A DNA stretch of 64,000 bases from Acidovorax sp. NO-1. GTDB taxonomy: Bacteria; Pseudomonadota; Gammaproteobacteria; Burkholderiales; Burkholderiaceae_C. Both the position numbers and the translations under genes were made by a program. Below the pieces are notes generated by a model. That model had not been told where the DNA came from and did no database searches. It saw only the letters and a list, made by a program, of their open reading frames with translations. Positions 27,457 to 36,304 of the stretch are shown here, piece by piece (position 1 is the stretch's first letter; each line of letters begins with the position of its first letter). Location: positions 51,082 through 115,081 of the forward strand of contig NZ_AGTS01000002.1 in the NCBI RefSeq assembly GCF_000238595.1, given 5' to 3'.

Positions 27457-28544
27457 GGTGTGCTCACAGGTTTCTCTAAGGGAAAAGTGACTGTGGCGCT
27501 TGTCCCACCTGCGCTGACAGCTATCAATTCGAGAGTTCCCTGGCTGCCGTGCAGGGTGGCCAGTCGCTCGCGCACCTGGGCGAGGCCAAAGCTCTGGCCG
27601 GGCCCCGGGGTGGGCAGCGCAGCGGGCAGGCCTGCGCCCGTGTCGTTCACTTCGATGACCAGCAGCGGGCCCGTGGCCCCCGGGCGGGTGCTGGCGCGCA
27701 CGGCGATGTGGCCGCCCTGCACCTGGGGCTCCAGTCCGTGGCGGATGGCGTTTTCCACCAGGGGCTGCAGCAGCAACGGCGGCACGGGCGCGTCCTGCAG
27801 CGCATCGGGCAGCTCCAGCGTGTAGGCCATGCGTGGTCCCATGCGCACGGCCATGAGTTCCAGGTAGTCCTGCAGCCGCGCAAACTCCGCCGACAGCGGG
27901 TGCCGTGTGCTGCGCGACGCCGCCAGCGTGGCGCGCAGGTAGCCGATCATTCGGTCCAGCATGTGCTGCGCGCGGGCGGGGTCGCTGCCGATCAGCACGC
28001 GCAGGTTGGCCAGCGTGTTGAACAGCATGTGCGGCTCCAGCTGCGTTTCCAGCAGCTTCAGGCGCGCGTCGTTGGCGTGCATGCGCGCCTCGGCCATCTT
28101 GTCTTCCAGGTAGGCCGACTTGTGGATGGCATAGAAGTAGTAGGTGCCCACCAGCCCGGCAATTGCCGTGATGAGGATGGAGGTGCGCTGGTCTGCGCCC
28201 GACAGCGAGGCGCCCGCGGGGTAGAAGTGGAAGTAGTACACGCACAGCGCATCGGCCAGCAGCGTGCCCGCCACATATCCCAAGACGATGCCCGCCGCCA
28301 CCAGTGCAATGCCTTGCCAGCCCTGGGGCCAGCCGGTTTCGGCGGCCGAGGGCAGCAATTCGCGCCCCAGGTCAATGATGGCCCAGGTGAAGCTGCCGAT
28401 CAGCACCGAATACACCACCGGCGGCCCGTAGGGTTTGTCGGGCATGAAGGCGTACTGCAGGGTGGCCACCACCAGCGTGAAGGCCAGCACCTGAAGGTAG
28501 TGGCGCAGCTTGGTGATGCCGTTGAACGGGCGCTGCAGCAGCAT
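27453..28544 (-). CDS. LytS/AlgZ-type membrane sensor histidine kinase
   Basis: 363 residues. Four N-terminal membrane helices (for example VLAFTLVVATLQYAFM, GIALVAAGIVLGYVAGTLLA, ILITAIAGLVGTYYFYAIH) are followed by a His_kinase domain. The phospho-acceptor motif is LETQLEPHMLFNTLANLR, the N-box is LLLQPLVENAIRHGLEP and the G-box is VIEVNDTGAGL. It phosphorylates the overlapping LytTR regulator. The C-terminal strand (LELIAVSAGGTSATVTF) is encoded by a diverged copy of the family I repeat without a visible length change. The signal is unknown. The 2TM protein gene next door is a common companion. Confidence 0.9.
   Translation of the reverse strand: MLLQRPFNGITKLRHYLQVLAFTLVVATLQYAFMPDKPYGPPVVYSVLIGSFTWAIIDLGRELLPSAAETGWPQGWQGIALVAAGIVLGYVAGTLLADALCVYYFHFYPAGASLSGADQRTSILITAIAGLVGTYYFYAIHKSAYLEDKMAEARMHANDARLKLLETQLEPHMLFNTLANLRVLIGSDPARAQHMLDRMIGYLRATLAASRSTRHPLSAEFARLQDYLELMAVRMGPRMAYTLELPDALQDAPVPPLLLQPLVENAIRHGLEPQVQGGHIAVRASTRPGATGPLLVIEVNDTGAGLPAALPTPGPGQSFGLAQVRERLATLHGSQGTLELIAVSAGGTSATVTFPLEKPVSTP
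27491..27528 (-). repeat. diverged dispersed repeat (family I), inside the histidine kinase
   Basis: The minus strand reads AATTGATAGCTGTCAGCGC then AGGTGGGACAAGCGCCACAG. Aligned by eye to the intergenic copy at 40962 it shares GATAGCTGT, AGCGC and GGACAAGCG in register, about three quarters of positions. It is the most diverged in-gene copy apart from the half-copy at 57405. Confidence 0.5.
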
Positions 28545-28552
28545 GGCGCGGG

Positions 28553-28861
28553 CTACTCGCGGGGCTGCTTCTTGGCCTGCTCACGCTGCAGCGCATCGCG
28601 CTCACGCTGCACCATGCGTTCCCGCAGGCCGCTGCCGCCGCCCAGCAAAAACACCGACACCCCGTGCAGCGCCAGACCCAGCCCCCAGCCCAGCAGCGGG
28701 TACACCGACCACGGCCGTGTGCCGAACCCATGGCGCGACAGAGCAAACAGCAGCGCGTTGACGAGCACGAACACAATGGCGTGCACATACCAGCCCAGCT
28801 TGGCATTGGCGCGCCGCTGGGCCAGCGCTTCGATCTCTTCGGTGCTCAGGGGGGAGGGCAT
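28553..28861 (-). CDS. 2TM-domain small membrane protein
   Basis: 102 residues. N-terminal basic helix EIEALAQRRANAKLGWYVHA, two membrane helices (AIVFVLVNALLFALS and WGLGLALHGVSVFLLGG), then a charged C-terminal helix ERMVQRERDALQREQ. This is the 2TM domain layout found as a stand-alone protein or fused to LytTR/LytS modules, probably modulating the kinase. It is 8 bases upstream of the histidine kinase gene. A clear paralog lies at 30086-30388. Confidence 0.78.
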   Translation of the reverse strand: MPSPLSTEEIEALAQRRANAKLGWYVHAIVFVLVNALLFALSRHGFGTRPWSVYPLLGWGLGLALHGVSVFLLGGGSGLRERMVQRERDALQREQAKKQPRE

Positions 28862-28907
28862 GGTGGTGGGTCGATGCTGGATGGCGCTGCAGAGATTCTA
28901 GGCGGGG

Positions 28908-29918
28908 CTATGCCGGGCAGGCGTGCTGCGCCACGGCGGCCACGGCCTGGGCATCCAGCGTGAGGCCCATGTGGTTCACGCCGGGCACGAGAGTGACGGG
29001 AACATGCTTGCCGGACTGGGCAAACAACGCGGCATAGCGGTCGGCATAAAACAGTTCATCGTCCTGCCCGGCCACGATGCACACGCTGCCCCGGGCGCTC
29101 CGGATGTTGCTGGCGTAGTCGAGCTGCGGGCGGAAGTTCATCGCCAGGCTGTAGGAGTAGCTGGGCGTCAGGCCCGCGCGCGATGCTTCGTCCAGCGCAA
29201 AGCGCAGCACCGGCAGGTGGTTCCACTGCGTGATGCCCGCGCGGTTGAGCAGCGTGAGCGCGATCAGCCGGGGTACGCCCACTGCTGCCCAGCCGCCTGC
29301 GTCGGGGCGCGCCGTGGGGGCATCCTGGTGGATGAAGGGCGACAACAGCACGTAGTGGTCGAACCGCGCCTGCCGCTCCCCGCCCGCAAACCGCAGGGCA
29401 AACCCGCCGCCTGCAGAAAAGCCCATCAGCGTCTGCGGGCCGGCGTGGGGCACGGCGTTCAGGAAGTCCTCCACATCGTCTTCCAGCTGGCCGATGTACG
29501 CCACGTGCCCGCGCGGGCCGGATTCACCATGGCCGCGCATGTCGAGCGCGGCTACCGCGTACCCCTGGGCTGCCAGGGCGCTTGCCAGCACATGCAGCGA
29601 CCGCGCGCGCGATGACGAGCCGTGGACCAGCACCACGCGCCGTACCGGCGCACCTTCCGCAGTGGCGCCAGGTGCAGGCGCGTAGCCGTACCAGGCGAGC
29701 GGGGTGCCATCACGTGCCGTGAAGCGCTGCGCAGGCGGGACGCGGCTGAAGTCCACCTTCTCAAACGGGTTGTTGACGCTAGCCAGCGGCGCAATGTCGC
29801 GCGGTCCGCCCAAGACAAGGGCAGAGGCCAGCACGGCCACGAAGGCGATCAAAACCAGGGCAAAGGTCACGAGCATGGGGGTGATGCGGCGCTGCCGCAG
29901 GAGGGAGGGCCGCGCCAT
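28908..29918 (-). CDS. membrane-anchored alpha/beta hydrolase
   Basis: 336 residues from the ATG at 29918 (MARPSLLRQRRITPMLVTFA). Starts at 29960 or 29876 are possible and none has a strong ribosome site. One N-terminal helix (LVTFALVLIAFVAVLASALV) anchors it with the catalytic domain probably periplasmic. Motifs: VVLVHGSSSRARSLH (oxyanion hole), LDMRGHGESGPRG, the nucleophile elbow LMGFSAGGGFALRF (GFSAG), the acid CIVAGQDDELF and the His in GVNHMGLT. It is a serine lipase or esterase of unknown substrate, flanked by two 2TM-protein genes. Confidence 0.85.
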   Translation of the reverse strand: MARPSLLRQRRITPMLVTFALVLIAFVAVLASALVLGGPRDIAPLASVNNPFEKVDFSRVPPAQRFTARDGTPLAWYGYAPAPGATAEGAPVRRVVLVHGSSSRARSLHVLASALAAQGYAVAALDMRGHGESGPRGHVAYIGQLEDDVEDFLNAVPHAGPQTLMGFSAGGGFALRFAGGERQARFDHYVLLSPFIHQDAPTARPDAGGWAAVGVPRLIALTLLNRAGITQWNHLPVLRFALDEASRAGLTPSYSYSLAMNFRPQLDYASNIRSARGSVCIVAGQDDELFYADRYAALFAQSGKHVPVTLVPGVNHMGLTLDAQAVAAVAQHACPA

Positions 29919-29973
29919 GGTACCGAGCAGCCCAAGGGAAATGGCGGAGATGAGCAGCATGGGGGGGAGCCGT

Positions 29974-30066
29974 TCAGTGCGGCGCTGCCGCAGCAGCCAC
30001 GGGCAGCAGGTGCTGGGCAAGGAACGCCGCCATGCGGTCGACCAGACCGGGGGGGGTGTAGGGCAT
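29974..30066 (-). CDS. possible 30-residue small peptide
   Basis: Between the hydrolase and the second 2TM gene a short frame starts at 30066, 8 bases after GGAG, and encodes MPYTPPGLVDRMAAFLAQHL plus an alanine-rich end. The ribosome site is good, but there is no family match. It may be a leader peptide or the decayed start of a longer gene. Confidence 0.25.
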   Translation of the reverse strand: MPYTPPGLVDRMAAFLAQHLLPVAAAAAPH

Positions 30067-30085
30067 GGGTCCATCTCCTCAGGGT

Positions 30086-30388
30086 TCAGCTGCCAGCGCC
30101 CGGTTGCCGGGCCACGCGCTTGCGTTCGGCCTGCACCATGCGGTCGTAAATGCCTGCGCCGCCGGTGGTGATGAACACCACGGCGCCGTGCACCGCCAGC
30201 CCCACCCCCCAACCCAGCAGGGGGAACACAGCCCAGCCCCGGCCGCTGGATAGGGACAGGGTCACCAGCAGCGTGTTGACCAGCAGGTAGACGATGACAT
30301 GGACCAGCCAGCCCAGCTTGGCGCTGGCGCGGCGGCGGGCCAGGCGTTCGGTGGCATCGGCGGGGTCAGAGAGTGTGTTAGAGCGCAT
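30086..30388 (-). CDS. 2TM-domain small membrane protein, paralog
   Basis: 100 residues. It aligns along its length with the protein at 28553-28861: RRASAKLGWLVHVIVYLLVN against RRANAKLGWYVHAIVFVLVN, PLLGWGVGLAVHGAVVFI against PLLGWGLGLALHGVSVFL, and the RMVQAERKR tail. Two membrane helices are flanked by basic helices. The duplication surrounds the hydrolase gene. It probably has the same unknown, possibly signalling, role as the first copy. Confidence 0.75.
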   Translation of the reverse strand: MRSNTLSDPADATERLARRRASAKLGWLVHVIVYLLVNTLLVTLSLSSGRGWAVFPLLGWGVGLAVHGAVVFITTGGAGIYDRMVQAERKRVARQPGAGS

Positions 30389-30433
30389 GGTGAGTGTCTC
30401 GCTGGAAAAAAGGTGTGAATCAGGAAGCCACGC

Positions 30434-31015
30434 TCAGGCGGTGGGGTGGGCCAGGCCGGTGGGCGCCTGCTGCGCCGTGCTGCCCCGGACGAGACGCCAC
30501 AGACGCAGAGCGCGGGCGGCAAACAGGCCGTTGAAAATGCCATACAGCGTGCCGATCTGCAGGGCAAACTCGCCACTGGCGGCGAGTGTGGGCTGCAGCG
30601 CCAGCTCCACACCCACAAAGTACTTGGTCAGGAAGATGGCCATGATGAGCGCCATCGGCATGGCGCTGCCAGGGATCCAGAAGCTCCGCGCCTGCGGCAG
30701 GTACTGCGTGTTGGCAGGGGCTGTGGGCTGGAACCACAGGGCCATCGCTGCCAGGGCCGTGGCCGCCACCAGCCACGCGCCCAGCGCCGTGGTGGCCTGC
30801 CCTGCGGGTGCAAAGGCCGAGGCTACGCCATAGACCGACAGTGCCGCCATGGCCAGGGGCGTGGCCAGTGCCCGCACCCGCCCCACCGGGCGGTCGCGCA
30901 GCTGGCTGGCACCCAGCCACAGCAGGCCGGCCAGCAGGCCCCAGACCCAGGTGGGTGTGCGCTGGAGGATGGGCCCCAGCGTCTGGGGCTGTTGGATGAT
31001 CAATTGCATCAGCAT
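30434..31015 (-). CDS. DUF6622-like integral membrane protein
   Basis: 193 residues from the ATG at 31015, with AGGA about 9 bases upstream. Five to six hydrophobic helices: TWVWGLLAGLLWLGASQL, ALATPLAMAALSVYGVASAF, ALGAWLVAATALAAMALWF, PMALIMAIFLTKYFVGVELA and LYGIFNGLFAARAL. No catalytic motif. I associate this pattern with DUF6622 from memory. It is in a minus-strand run with the DUF2306 and 2TM genes, so it may belong with that membrane or signalling group. Confidence 0.6.
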   Translation of the reverse strand: MLMQLIIQQPQTLGPILQRTPTWVWGLLAGLLWLGASQLRDRPVGRVRALATPLAMAALSVYGVASAFAPAGQATTALGAWLVAATALAAMALWFQPTAPANTQYLPQARSFWIPGSAMPMALIMAIFLTKYFVGVELALQPTLAASGEFALQIGTLYGIFNGLFAARALRLWRLVRGSTAQQAPTGLAHPTA

Positions 31016-31061
31016 GGTGAAGTTCCTGAAAGAGGTTGGCCAGGGGTCGATGGCGGTGGGG

Positions 31062-31472
31062 TCAGATCACGCCCAGTGCGGACCACAGGGCATGGCCCAG
31101 GACGCGCTCGGGCAGCAGCGTGAAGACGCCCGCCGTCACGCAGGCGCCGAAGTACAGGCCCTGCATGGTCTTGCGGTGGGCGGAGATGTTGCCCCGCGCC
31201 AGGTAGATGAACGAGCCCACCAGGCCGAACAGCGTGACGGGCACGAGCAGATGGATGACGCCAAAGCCGGCCAGGCGCGGACCCACGCTGCCACTGATGA
31301 AAAGGGCGGATACCGCCGTGGTCGCCATCAGCGTGACCCAGGCGTAGCCTGCCGCGCGGTGCAGGCGAGGGCGCTGCTGCCGGCCCTTGCGGGCCCAAAG
31401 GGCCAGCGGGCCGATGGCGGTGGCAGCCACGGCTGCGGCCAGGTGGATGGCGATGGCGGGGGTGAGCTGCAT
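31062..31472 (-). CDS. DUF2306 membrane protein
   Basis: 136 residues from the ATG at 31472, preceded by GAGGACACGATC. Four hydrophobic helices: IAIHLAAAVAATAIGPLALW, YAWVTLMATTAVSALFISG, VIHLLVPVTLFGLVGSFIYL and MQGLYFGACVTAGVFTLL. Between them are the family features HRAAGYAWV and HRKTMQGLYFG (conserved His residues, possibly haem or metal ligands). Function unknown. It is the first gene of the minus-strand run and divergent from mdtA. Confidence 0.75.
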   Translation of the reverse strand: MQLTPAIAIHLAAAVAATAIGPLALWARKGRQQRPRLHRAAGYAWVTLMATTAVSALFISGSVGPRLAGFGVIHLLVPVTLFGLVGSFIYLARGNISAHRKTMQGLYFGACVTAGVFTLLPERVLGHALWSALGVI

Positions 31473-31792
31473 GATCGTGTCCTCGGGGCGGGTGTCGGTG
31501 CGATGGGCCGGACTGTGCCCGCCCGACCCCGGCGGCGCCACCGGCGTGCGATGAAATGGCGGGTCGGCGCCGTGAAATGCACATGCGTGGCGCGACCTGC
31601 GGGGCCAAACGCGGCTCGCTGTCGCCGGCACAAGCGTTTTGACCCCAAGGTTTACTTTTCTTCGCACGGCATTCAAGGCAGAGGCGGGGCTGACCCTCTA
31701 CGATTCGGTACGGCGCGGGTCCATGGCATTCCATAGAGGCCATTGCAGCGACGCGCAAGGCCCGCCGCCCCAGAACCCGAATCAGGACCGCC
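31473..31792. other. 320-bp divergent intergenic region (DUF2306 / mdtA)
   Basis: It holds no credible gene on either strand. It must carry the promoters of the minus-strand membrane-protein run and of the mdtABC pump. A TTGACC hexamer lies near 31637 with AT-richer sequence after it (TTTACTTTTCTTCG), a possible plus-strand promoter, but no good -10 is evident. No strong palindrome or riboswitch was found. Confidence 0.4.
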
Positions 31793-33103
31793 ATGAACCC
31801 GCAAGAAGTCAACGCGCCCCCATCTGCCCCCCAGCCACCAGACCCCCTCCACAAACCGCGCAGTCGATCCCGATGGGCGGGGAGCTTGCTGGCGCTGGCG
31901 CTGGTGGCCCTGGTGGGCGCCGCGGCGTGGTACCTCATTCAGCGGGCCAATGGTGAATCGGGTGGGCCCCCGGGCTTTGGTGGCGGCGGACGTCCCATGG
32001 TGACGGTGGGCGATGCCGCGGTGCGCAAGGCCGAGCTGCCCGTGGTCATCGACGCGCTGGGCACCGTCATCCCCGCCACCACCGTCACGCTGCGCCCCCA
32101 GGTGTCCGGCATGCTCACCCAGGTGCTGTTCACCGAGGGACAGATGGTCAGGAAGGGGCAGCTGCTGGCCCAGATCGACCCCCGGCCTTTCGAGCAGGCC
32201 CTGATGCAGGCCCAGGGCACCCGCCAGCGGGACGAGGCGCAGCTGGAAAACGCGCGTCTGACCCTTGCGCGCTATCGCACGCTGCTGTCGCAGGACTCGA
32301 TTGCCCGCCAGGACGTGGACACCCAGGCCGCACTGGTCAAGCAGCTGGAAGGCACGGTAATGACCAACCGTGCGCAGGAGAGCGCGGCCCGCTTGAACCT
32401 GGACTACACACGCATCACGGCGCCCGTGTCGGGCCGCATCGGCCTGCGCACCGTGGACGCGGGCAACTACGTCACCTCGGGCGATGCCGCTGGCCTTGCC
32501 ACCATCACGCAGGTGGCGCCGATTGACGTGCAGTTCTCGGTTCCGCAGGACCGCGTGGGGGACATTCTGGCTGCCCAAGCCGATGCGACGGCGCTGGCCG
32601 TGACGGCGCTGGACCGCACGCGCAAGGCCGAGCTGGACAAGGGCCGCTTCTCCACGCTGGACAACCAGGTGGACACCACCACCGGCACCGTCAAGGCCAA
32701 GGCACGGTTTGACAACGCTGCAGGCACGCTGTTTCCCAATCAGTTCGTGAACGTGCAGCTGCTGCTGCGCAATGTTCCGGCGGTGGTGGTGCCTGTCACC
32801 GCAGTGCGCACGGGCGCCAATGGCGACTATGTATATGTGATCAACGAAGACCGCACGGTGTCGCTGCGAAAGGTCAAACGCGGGCAGGCCACGGTGGGGC
32901 TGATTGCCATCGTGGAAGGCCTGCAGGAGGGCGAGCGGGTGGTGACGGAAGGCGGTGACCGCTTACAGGACGGCATGGCCGTGCAGCTGCCGGGCGCCGC
33001 AGGCGCCCGGGGGCCGCGCAATGGCGCATCCGCGCCCCGCGGAGGTGCTTCGGCGCCGGGGGAAGGCGGCCAGCGCCGCCAGCGCCCGCCGCAGAACCCT
33101 TGA
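31793..33103 (+). CDS. mdtA: RND efflux periplasmic adaptor (MdtA-like)
   Basis: 436 residues. One N-terminal membrane helix (SLLALALVALVGAAAWYLI) is followed by a glycine-rich stretch. The hairpin/lipoyl halves are LRPQVSGMLTQVLFTEGQMV and LDYTRITAPVSGRIGLRTVD, with beta-barrel PIDVQFSVPQDRVGDIL and GTLFPNQFVNVQLLLRNV. A low-complexity Gly/Ala/Pro tail ends it. It links the MdtBC pump to the outer-membrane channel. First gene of a four-gene operon (adaptor, two pumps, channel). Confidence 0.88.
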   Translation: MNPQEVNAPPSAPQPPDPLHKPRSRSRWAGSLLALALVALVGAAAWYLIQRANGESGGPPGFGGGGRPMVTVGDAAVRKAELPVVIDALGTVIPATTVTLRPQVSGMLTQVLFTEGQMVRKGQLLAQIDPRPFEQALMQAQGTRQRDEAQLENARLTLARYRTLLSQDSIARQDVDTQAALVKQLEGTVMTNRAQESAARLNLDYTRITAPVSGRIGLRTVDAGNYVTSGDAAGLATITQVAPIDVQFSVPQDRVGDILAAQADATALAVTALDRTRKAELDKGRFSTLDNQVDTTTGTVKAKARFDNAAGTLFPNQFVNVQLLLRNVPAVVVPVTAVRTGANGDYVYVINEDRTVSLRKVKRGQATVGLIAIVEGLQEGERVVTEGGDRLQDGMAVQLPGAAGARGPRNGASAPRGGASAPGEGGQRRQRPPQNP

Positions 33104-33112
33104 AGGGGCAGC

Positions 33113-36100
33113 ATGAGTCCTTCGCGTCCGTTCATTGAAAGGCCGGTGGCCACGGCGCTGCTGATGGTGGCCATCGTGCTGGCTGGGCTGGTGGGTTTCC
33201 GCTTTCTGCCGCTGTCGGCCTTGCCGGAGGTGGACTACCCCACCATCCAGGTCCAGACCTTGTACCCGGGTGCCAGCCCCGAAGTGATGAGCCGCACGGT
33301 GAGTGCCCCGCTGGAGCGCCAGTTCGGCCAGATGTCGGGGCTCGAGCGCATGGCGTCCACCAGCGCGTCGGGGGTATCGATCATCACGCTGCAGTTCAGC
33401 CTGGGGCTGGCGCTGGATGTGGCCGAGCAGGAGGTGCAGGCGGCCATCAATGCGGGCAATTCACTGCTGCCCGCAGACCTGCCCGCGCCCCCGGTGTATG
33501 CCAAGGTGAACCCTGCCGACGCACCGGTGCTGACGCTGGCCATCAGCTCCGACACGCTGCCGCTGACCGAAGTGCAGAACCTGGTGAACACGCGCCTGGC
33601 CCAGAAGATCAGCCAGGTGGGCGGCGTGGGCCTGGTGTCGCTGGCGGGCGGTCAGCGCCCGGCGATGCGCATCCAGGCCGACACCAGGGCGCTGGCCTCG
33701 TACGGCATCGGCCTCGACACCTTGCGCACGGCCATCACATCGGCCAATGCCAACAGCGCCAAGGGCAGTTTTGACGGGCCCCAGCGGTCCTACACCATCA
33801 ATGCCAACGACCAGCTCCTGACGGTGGACGACTACAGGAACCTCATCGTCTCCTGGCGCAATGGGGCGCCCGTGCGCATGCTGGACGTGGCGCGGGTGGT
33901 GGAAAGCGCCGAGAACAACCGGCTGGGCGCTTGGGCTGGCCTGAGCGCCGCGCCGGGCCGCCCCAAGCAAGCGAACGCTCCCTCGGGGGGCAGCGAACCA
34001 CGCGAAGCGGGGAGTGTGGGGGCCACGCTGACCCCCGCGATTATTTTGAACGTGCAGCGCCAGCCAGGCGCCAACGTGATCGCCACAGTGGACAACATCA
34101 AGAAGCAGCTGCCCGAGCTGCAGGCCGGTCTGCCCGCCTCGCTCAAGGTCGAGGTGCTGTCAGACCGCACCAAGGGCATCCGGGCCTCGGTGCACCATGT
34201 GGAGATGGAGCTGGCGCTGGCCGTGCTGATGGTGGTGCTGGTCATCTTCTTCTTTTTGCACAGCCTGCGCGCCACCATCATTGCCAGCCTGGCGGTGCCC
34301 ATCTCGCTCATCGGGACCTGCGGCGTGATGTACCTGCTGGGCTACAGCCTGAACAACCTGAGCCTGATGGCGCTGACCATTGCCACCGGCTTTGTGGTGG
34401 ACGACGCCATCGTGATGATCGAGAACATCGCCCGCTACCTCGAAAAGGGCGAGCCGCCGTTCCAGGCCGCGCTCAAGGGTGCCACGCAGATCGGCTTCAC
34501 CATCATCTCGCTCACGGTGTCGCTGATCGCGGTGCTGATCCCGTTGCTGTTCATGAGCGATGTGGTGGGACGGCTGTTCCGCGAGTTCGCGGTGACCCTG
34601 GCCATCACCATCCTGATCTCGGGCGTGGTATCGCTCACCCTGGTCCCCATGATGGCGGCGCGCTGGCTGCGTGCCGAGCCGGAGGGCGGTCCCGGCGGCC
34701 TGGCCGGGCGCATCAACCGGGGCTTTGACTGCGTGATTGCCGGCTATGACCGCTGGCTTCAATGGGTGCTTCGGCACCAGGGTGCCACCCTGCTGGTGGC
34801 CGTGCTGACGCTGGCGCTCACGGCGCTGCTGTATGTGGTCATCCCCAAAGGCCTCTTCCCCACGCAGGACACGGGCCAGCTGCAGGCGCGCATCGAGGCC
34901 TCGCAGGATGTATCGTATGCGCGCATGAGCGAGCTGCAGCAGGCGGCGGCGCGGGCCATCCTGCAGGACCCGGACGTGGAGTCGCTGAGCTCGTTTGTAG
35001 GGGTGGATGCGGCCAACAACACCATGCTGAATGCGGGGCGCATGCTCATCAACCTCAAGCCACGTCGCGATGATCAGGCTGCGATCATCGAACGGCTGCG
35101 CCAGCGGGTCCAATCGGTGGCGGGGGTCACCCTCTACCTTCAGCCCACACAGGATCTGACGATCGACGCGGAAACCGGGCCCACGGAATACCGCCTGTCG
35201 ATTGGCGGTGTGGATTCCGCCCAGGTCAACGCCTGGACGCACAAGCTGGTGGAGCGCCTGCAAACCGTGCCGCAGGTGCGCAATGCCACCACCGATGCGG
35301 GCGCACAGGGTTTGTCGGCCTATGTGGACATCGACCGCAACACCGCGTCACGCCTGTCGGTCACGGCCAGTTCGGTGGATGACACGCTTTACAGCGCGTT
35401 CGGCCAGCGCATCGTCTCCACCATCTTCACGGAAACCAACCAGTACCGTGTGATCCTGGAGGCGCAGCAGGAGCACCTCGCCTCCCCCGAGGCGCTGGGT
35501 ACGTTGCAGCTGCGCACCGGGTCCGGTGCTCCCACGCCGCTGTCGGCAGTGGCCACCATCCGTGAGCAGCTCGCGCCGCTTCAGATCACGCGTGTGGCGC
35601 AGTACCCGGCAGCCACGCTGGGTTTTGACAAGGCCGGGGGAGTGTCCCTGGGCCGCGCGGTAGACGCCATCCGGGCGGCCGCGCAAGAGATCGGCCTGCC
35701 GCAGGGACTGACGATGGAGTTTCAGGGTGCCGCTGGCGCCTACGAAAAATCGCTGTCCAGCCAGCTCTGGCTCATTCTGGCGGCCATGGTGTGCGTATAC
35801 ATCGTGCTGGGGGTGCTGTACGAGAGCTACATCCATCCGGTGACCATCCTCTCCACCCTGCCGTCGGCCGGCGTGGGTGCGCTGCTGGCGCTGATGCTCA
35901 CCGGCAACGACCTGGGGGTGATCGGCATCATCGGCATCATCCTCCTGATCGGCATCGTGAAGAAGAACGCGATCATGATGATCGACTTCGCCATCGACGC
36001 CGAGCGCAATCAGGGCATGGGGCCCGAGCAGGCGATCCACCAGGCGGCGCTGCTGCGTTTTCGGCCCATCCTCATGACCACGCTGGCGGCGCTGTTTGCA

Positions 36101-36304
36101 GCTCTGCCGCTGATGCTCGGCTGGGGCGATGGCGCCGAGCTGCGCCGGCCGCTGGGGCTGGCCATCTTCGGCGGGCTGATCCTGAGCCAGTTGCTCACAT
36201 TGTTCACCACGCCGGTGATCTACCTGGCGTTTGACCGCCTGGGGCGCCGGGCGACCGGCCGGGGGACTGCGGCGGCACCGCTGCAGGCGGGGGAGCCGCA
36301 GTGA
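33113..36304 (+). CDS. mdtB: RND multidrug efflux permease (MdtB-like) with an in-frame repeat insertion
   Basis: 1063 residues. The RND fold starts [20 protein letters not shown]. The TM4 proton-relay Asp pair is in [20 protein letters not shown] and the TM10 Lys in [16 protein letters not shown]. It forms an MdtB2C-type heterotrimer with MdtC. Residues about 275-304 ([20 protein letters not shown] onward) are foreign to the family: relatives run from AENNRLAAWA-like sequence directly into [14 protein letters not shown]. This segment is encoded by a copy of the GC-rich family II repeat, read in frame in a periplasmic porter subdomain. The stop overlaps mdtC (GTGA). Confidence 0.9.
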   Translation: MSPSRPFIERPVATALLMVAIVLAGLVGFRFLPLSALPEVDYPTIQVQTLYPGASPEVMSRTVSAPLERQFGQMSGLERMASTSASGVSIITLQFSLGLALDVAEQEVQAAINAGNSLLPADLPAPPVYAKVNPADAPVLTLAISSDTLPLTEVQNLVNTRLAQKISQVGGVGLVSLAGGQRPAMRIQADTRALASYGIGLDTLRTAITSANANSAKGSFDGPQRSYTINANDQLLTVDDYRNLIVSWRNGAPVRMLDVARVVESAENNRLGAWAGLSAAPGRPKQANAPSGGSEPREAGSVGATLTPAIILNVQRQPGANVIATVDNIKKQLPELQAGLPASLKVEVLSDRTKGIRASVHHVEMELALAVLMVVLVIFFFLHSLRATIIASLAVPISLIGTCGVMYLLGYSLNNLSLMALTIATGFVVDDAIVMIENIARYLEKGEPPFQAALKGATQIGFTIISLTVSLIAVLIPLLFMSDVVGRLFREFAVTLAITILISGVVSLTLVPMMAARWLRAEPEGGPGGLAGRINRGFDCVIAGYDRWLQWVLRHQGATLLVAVLTLALTALLYVVIPKGLFPTQDTGQLQARIEASQDVSYARMSELQQAAARAILQDPDVESLSSFVGVDAANNTMLNAGRMLINLKPRRDDQAAIIERLRQRVQSVAGVTLYLQPTQDLTIDAETGPTEYRLSIGGVDSAQVNAWTHKLVERLQTVPQVRNATTDAGAQGLSAYVDIDRNTASRLSVTASSVDDTLYSAFGQRIVSTIFTETNQYRVILEAQQEHLASPEALGTLQLRTGSGAPTPLSAVATIREQLAPLQITRVAQYPAATLGFDKAGGVSLGRAVDAIRAAAQEIGLPQGLTMEFQGAAGAYEKSLSSQLWLILAAMVCVYIVLGVLYESYIHPVTILSTLPSAGVGALLALMLTGNDLGVIGIIGIILLIGIVKKNAIMMIDFAIDAERNQGMGPEQAIHQAALLRFRPILMTTLAALFAALPLMLGWGDGAELRRPLGLAIFGGLILSQLLTLFTTPVIYLAFDRLGRRATGRGTAAAPLQAGEPQ
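33935..34025 (+). repeat. GC-rich dispersed repeat (family II), in-frame insertion in mdtB
   Basis: Contains GGGCCGCCCCAAGCAAGCGA, then CTCCCTCGGGGGGCAGCG and CGCGAAGCGGGGAGTGTGGG. This follows the layout GGGCCGCCCC, CCCTCGGGGGGCAGCG, GGGGG that I associate with a common Comamonadaceae intergenic repeat. About 90 bases, a multiple of three, so the pump frame is kept. Confidence 0.65.

Noticed and set aside
26629..28245. Apparent 538-residue kinase-regulator fusion
   Set aside because: The upstream part is an out-of-frame shadow of the histidine kinase; the regulator starts at 27456 with a 4-base overlap.
28908..30212. Long N-terminal extension of the membrane hydrolase
   Set aside because: The first 84-98 residues are His/Arg/Pro-rich and overlap the 2TM gene in another frame; a start at or near 29918 gives a normal membrane anchor.
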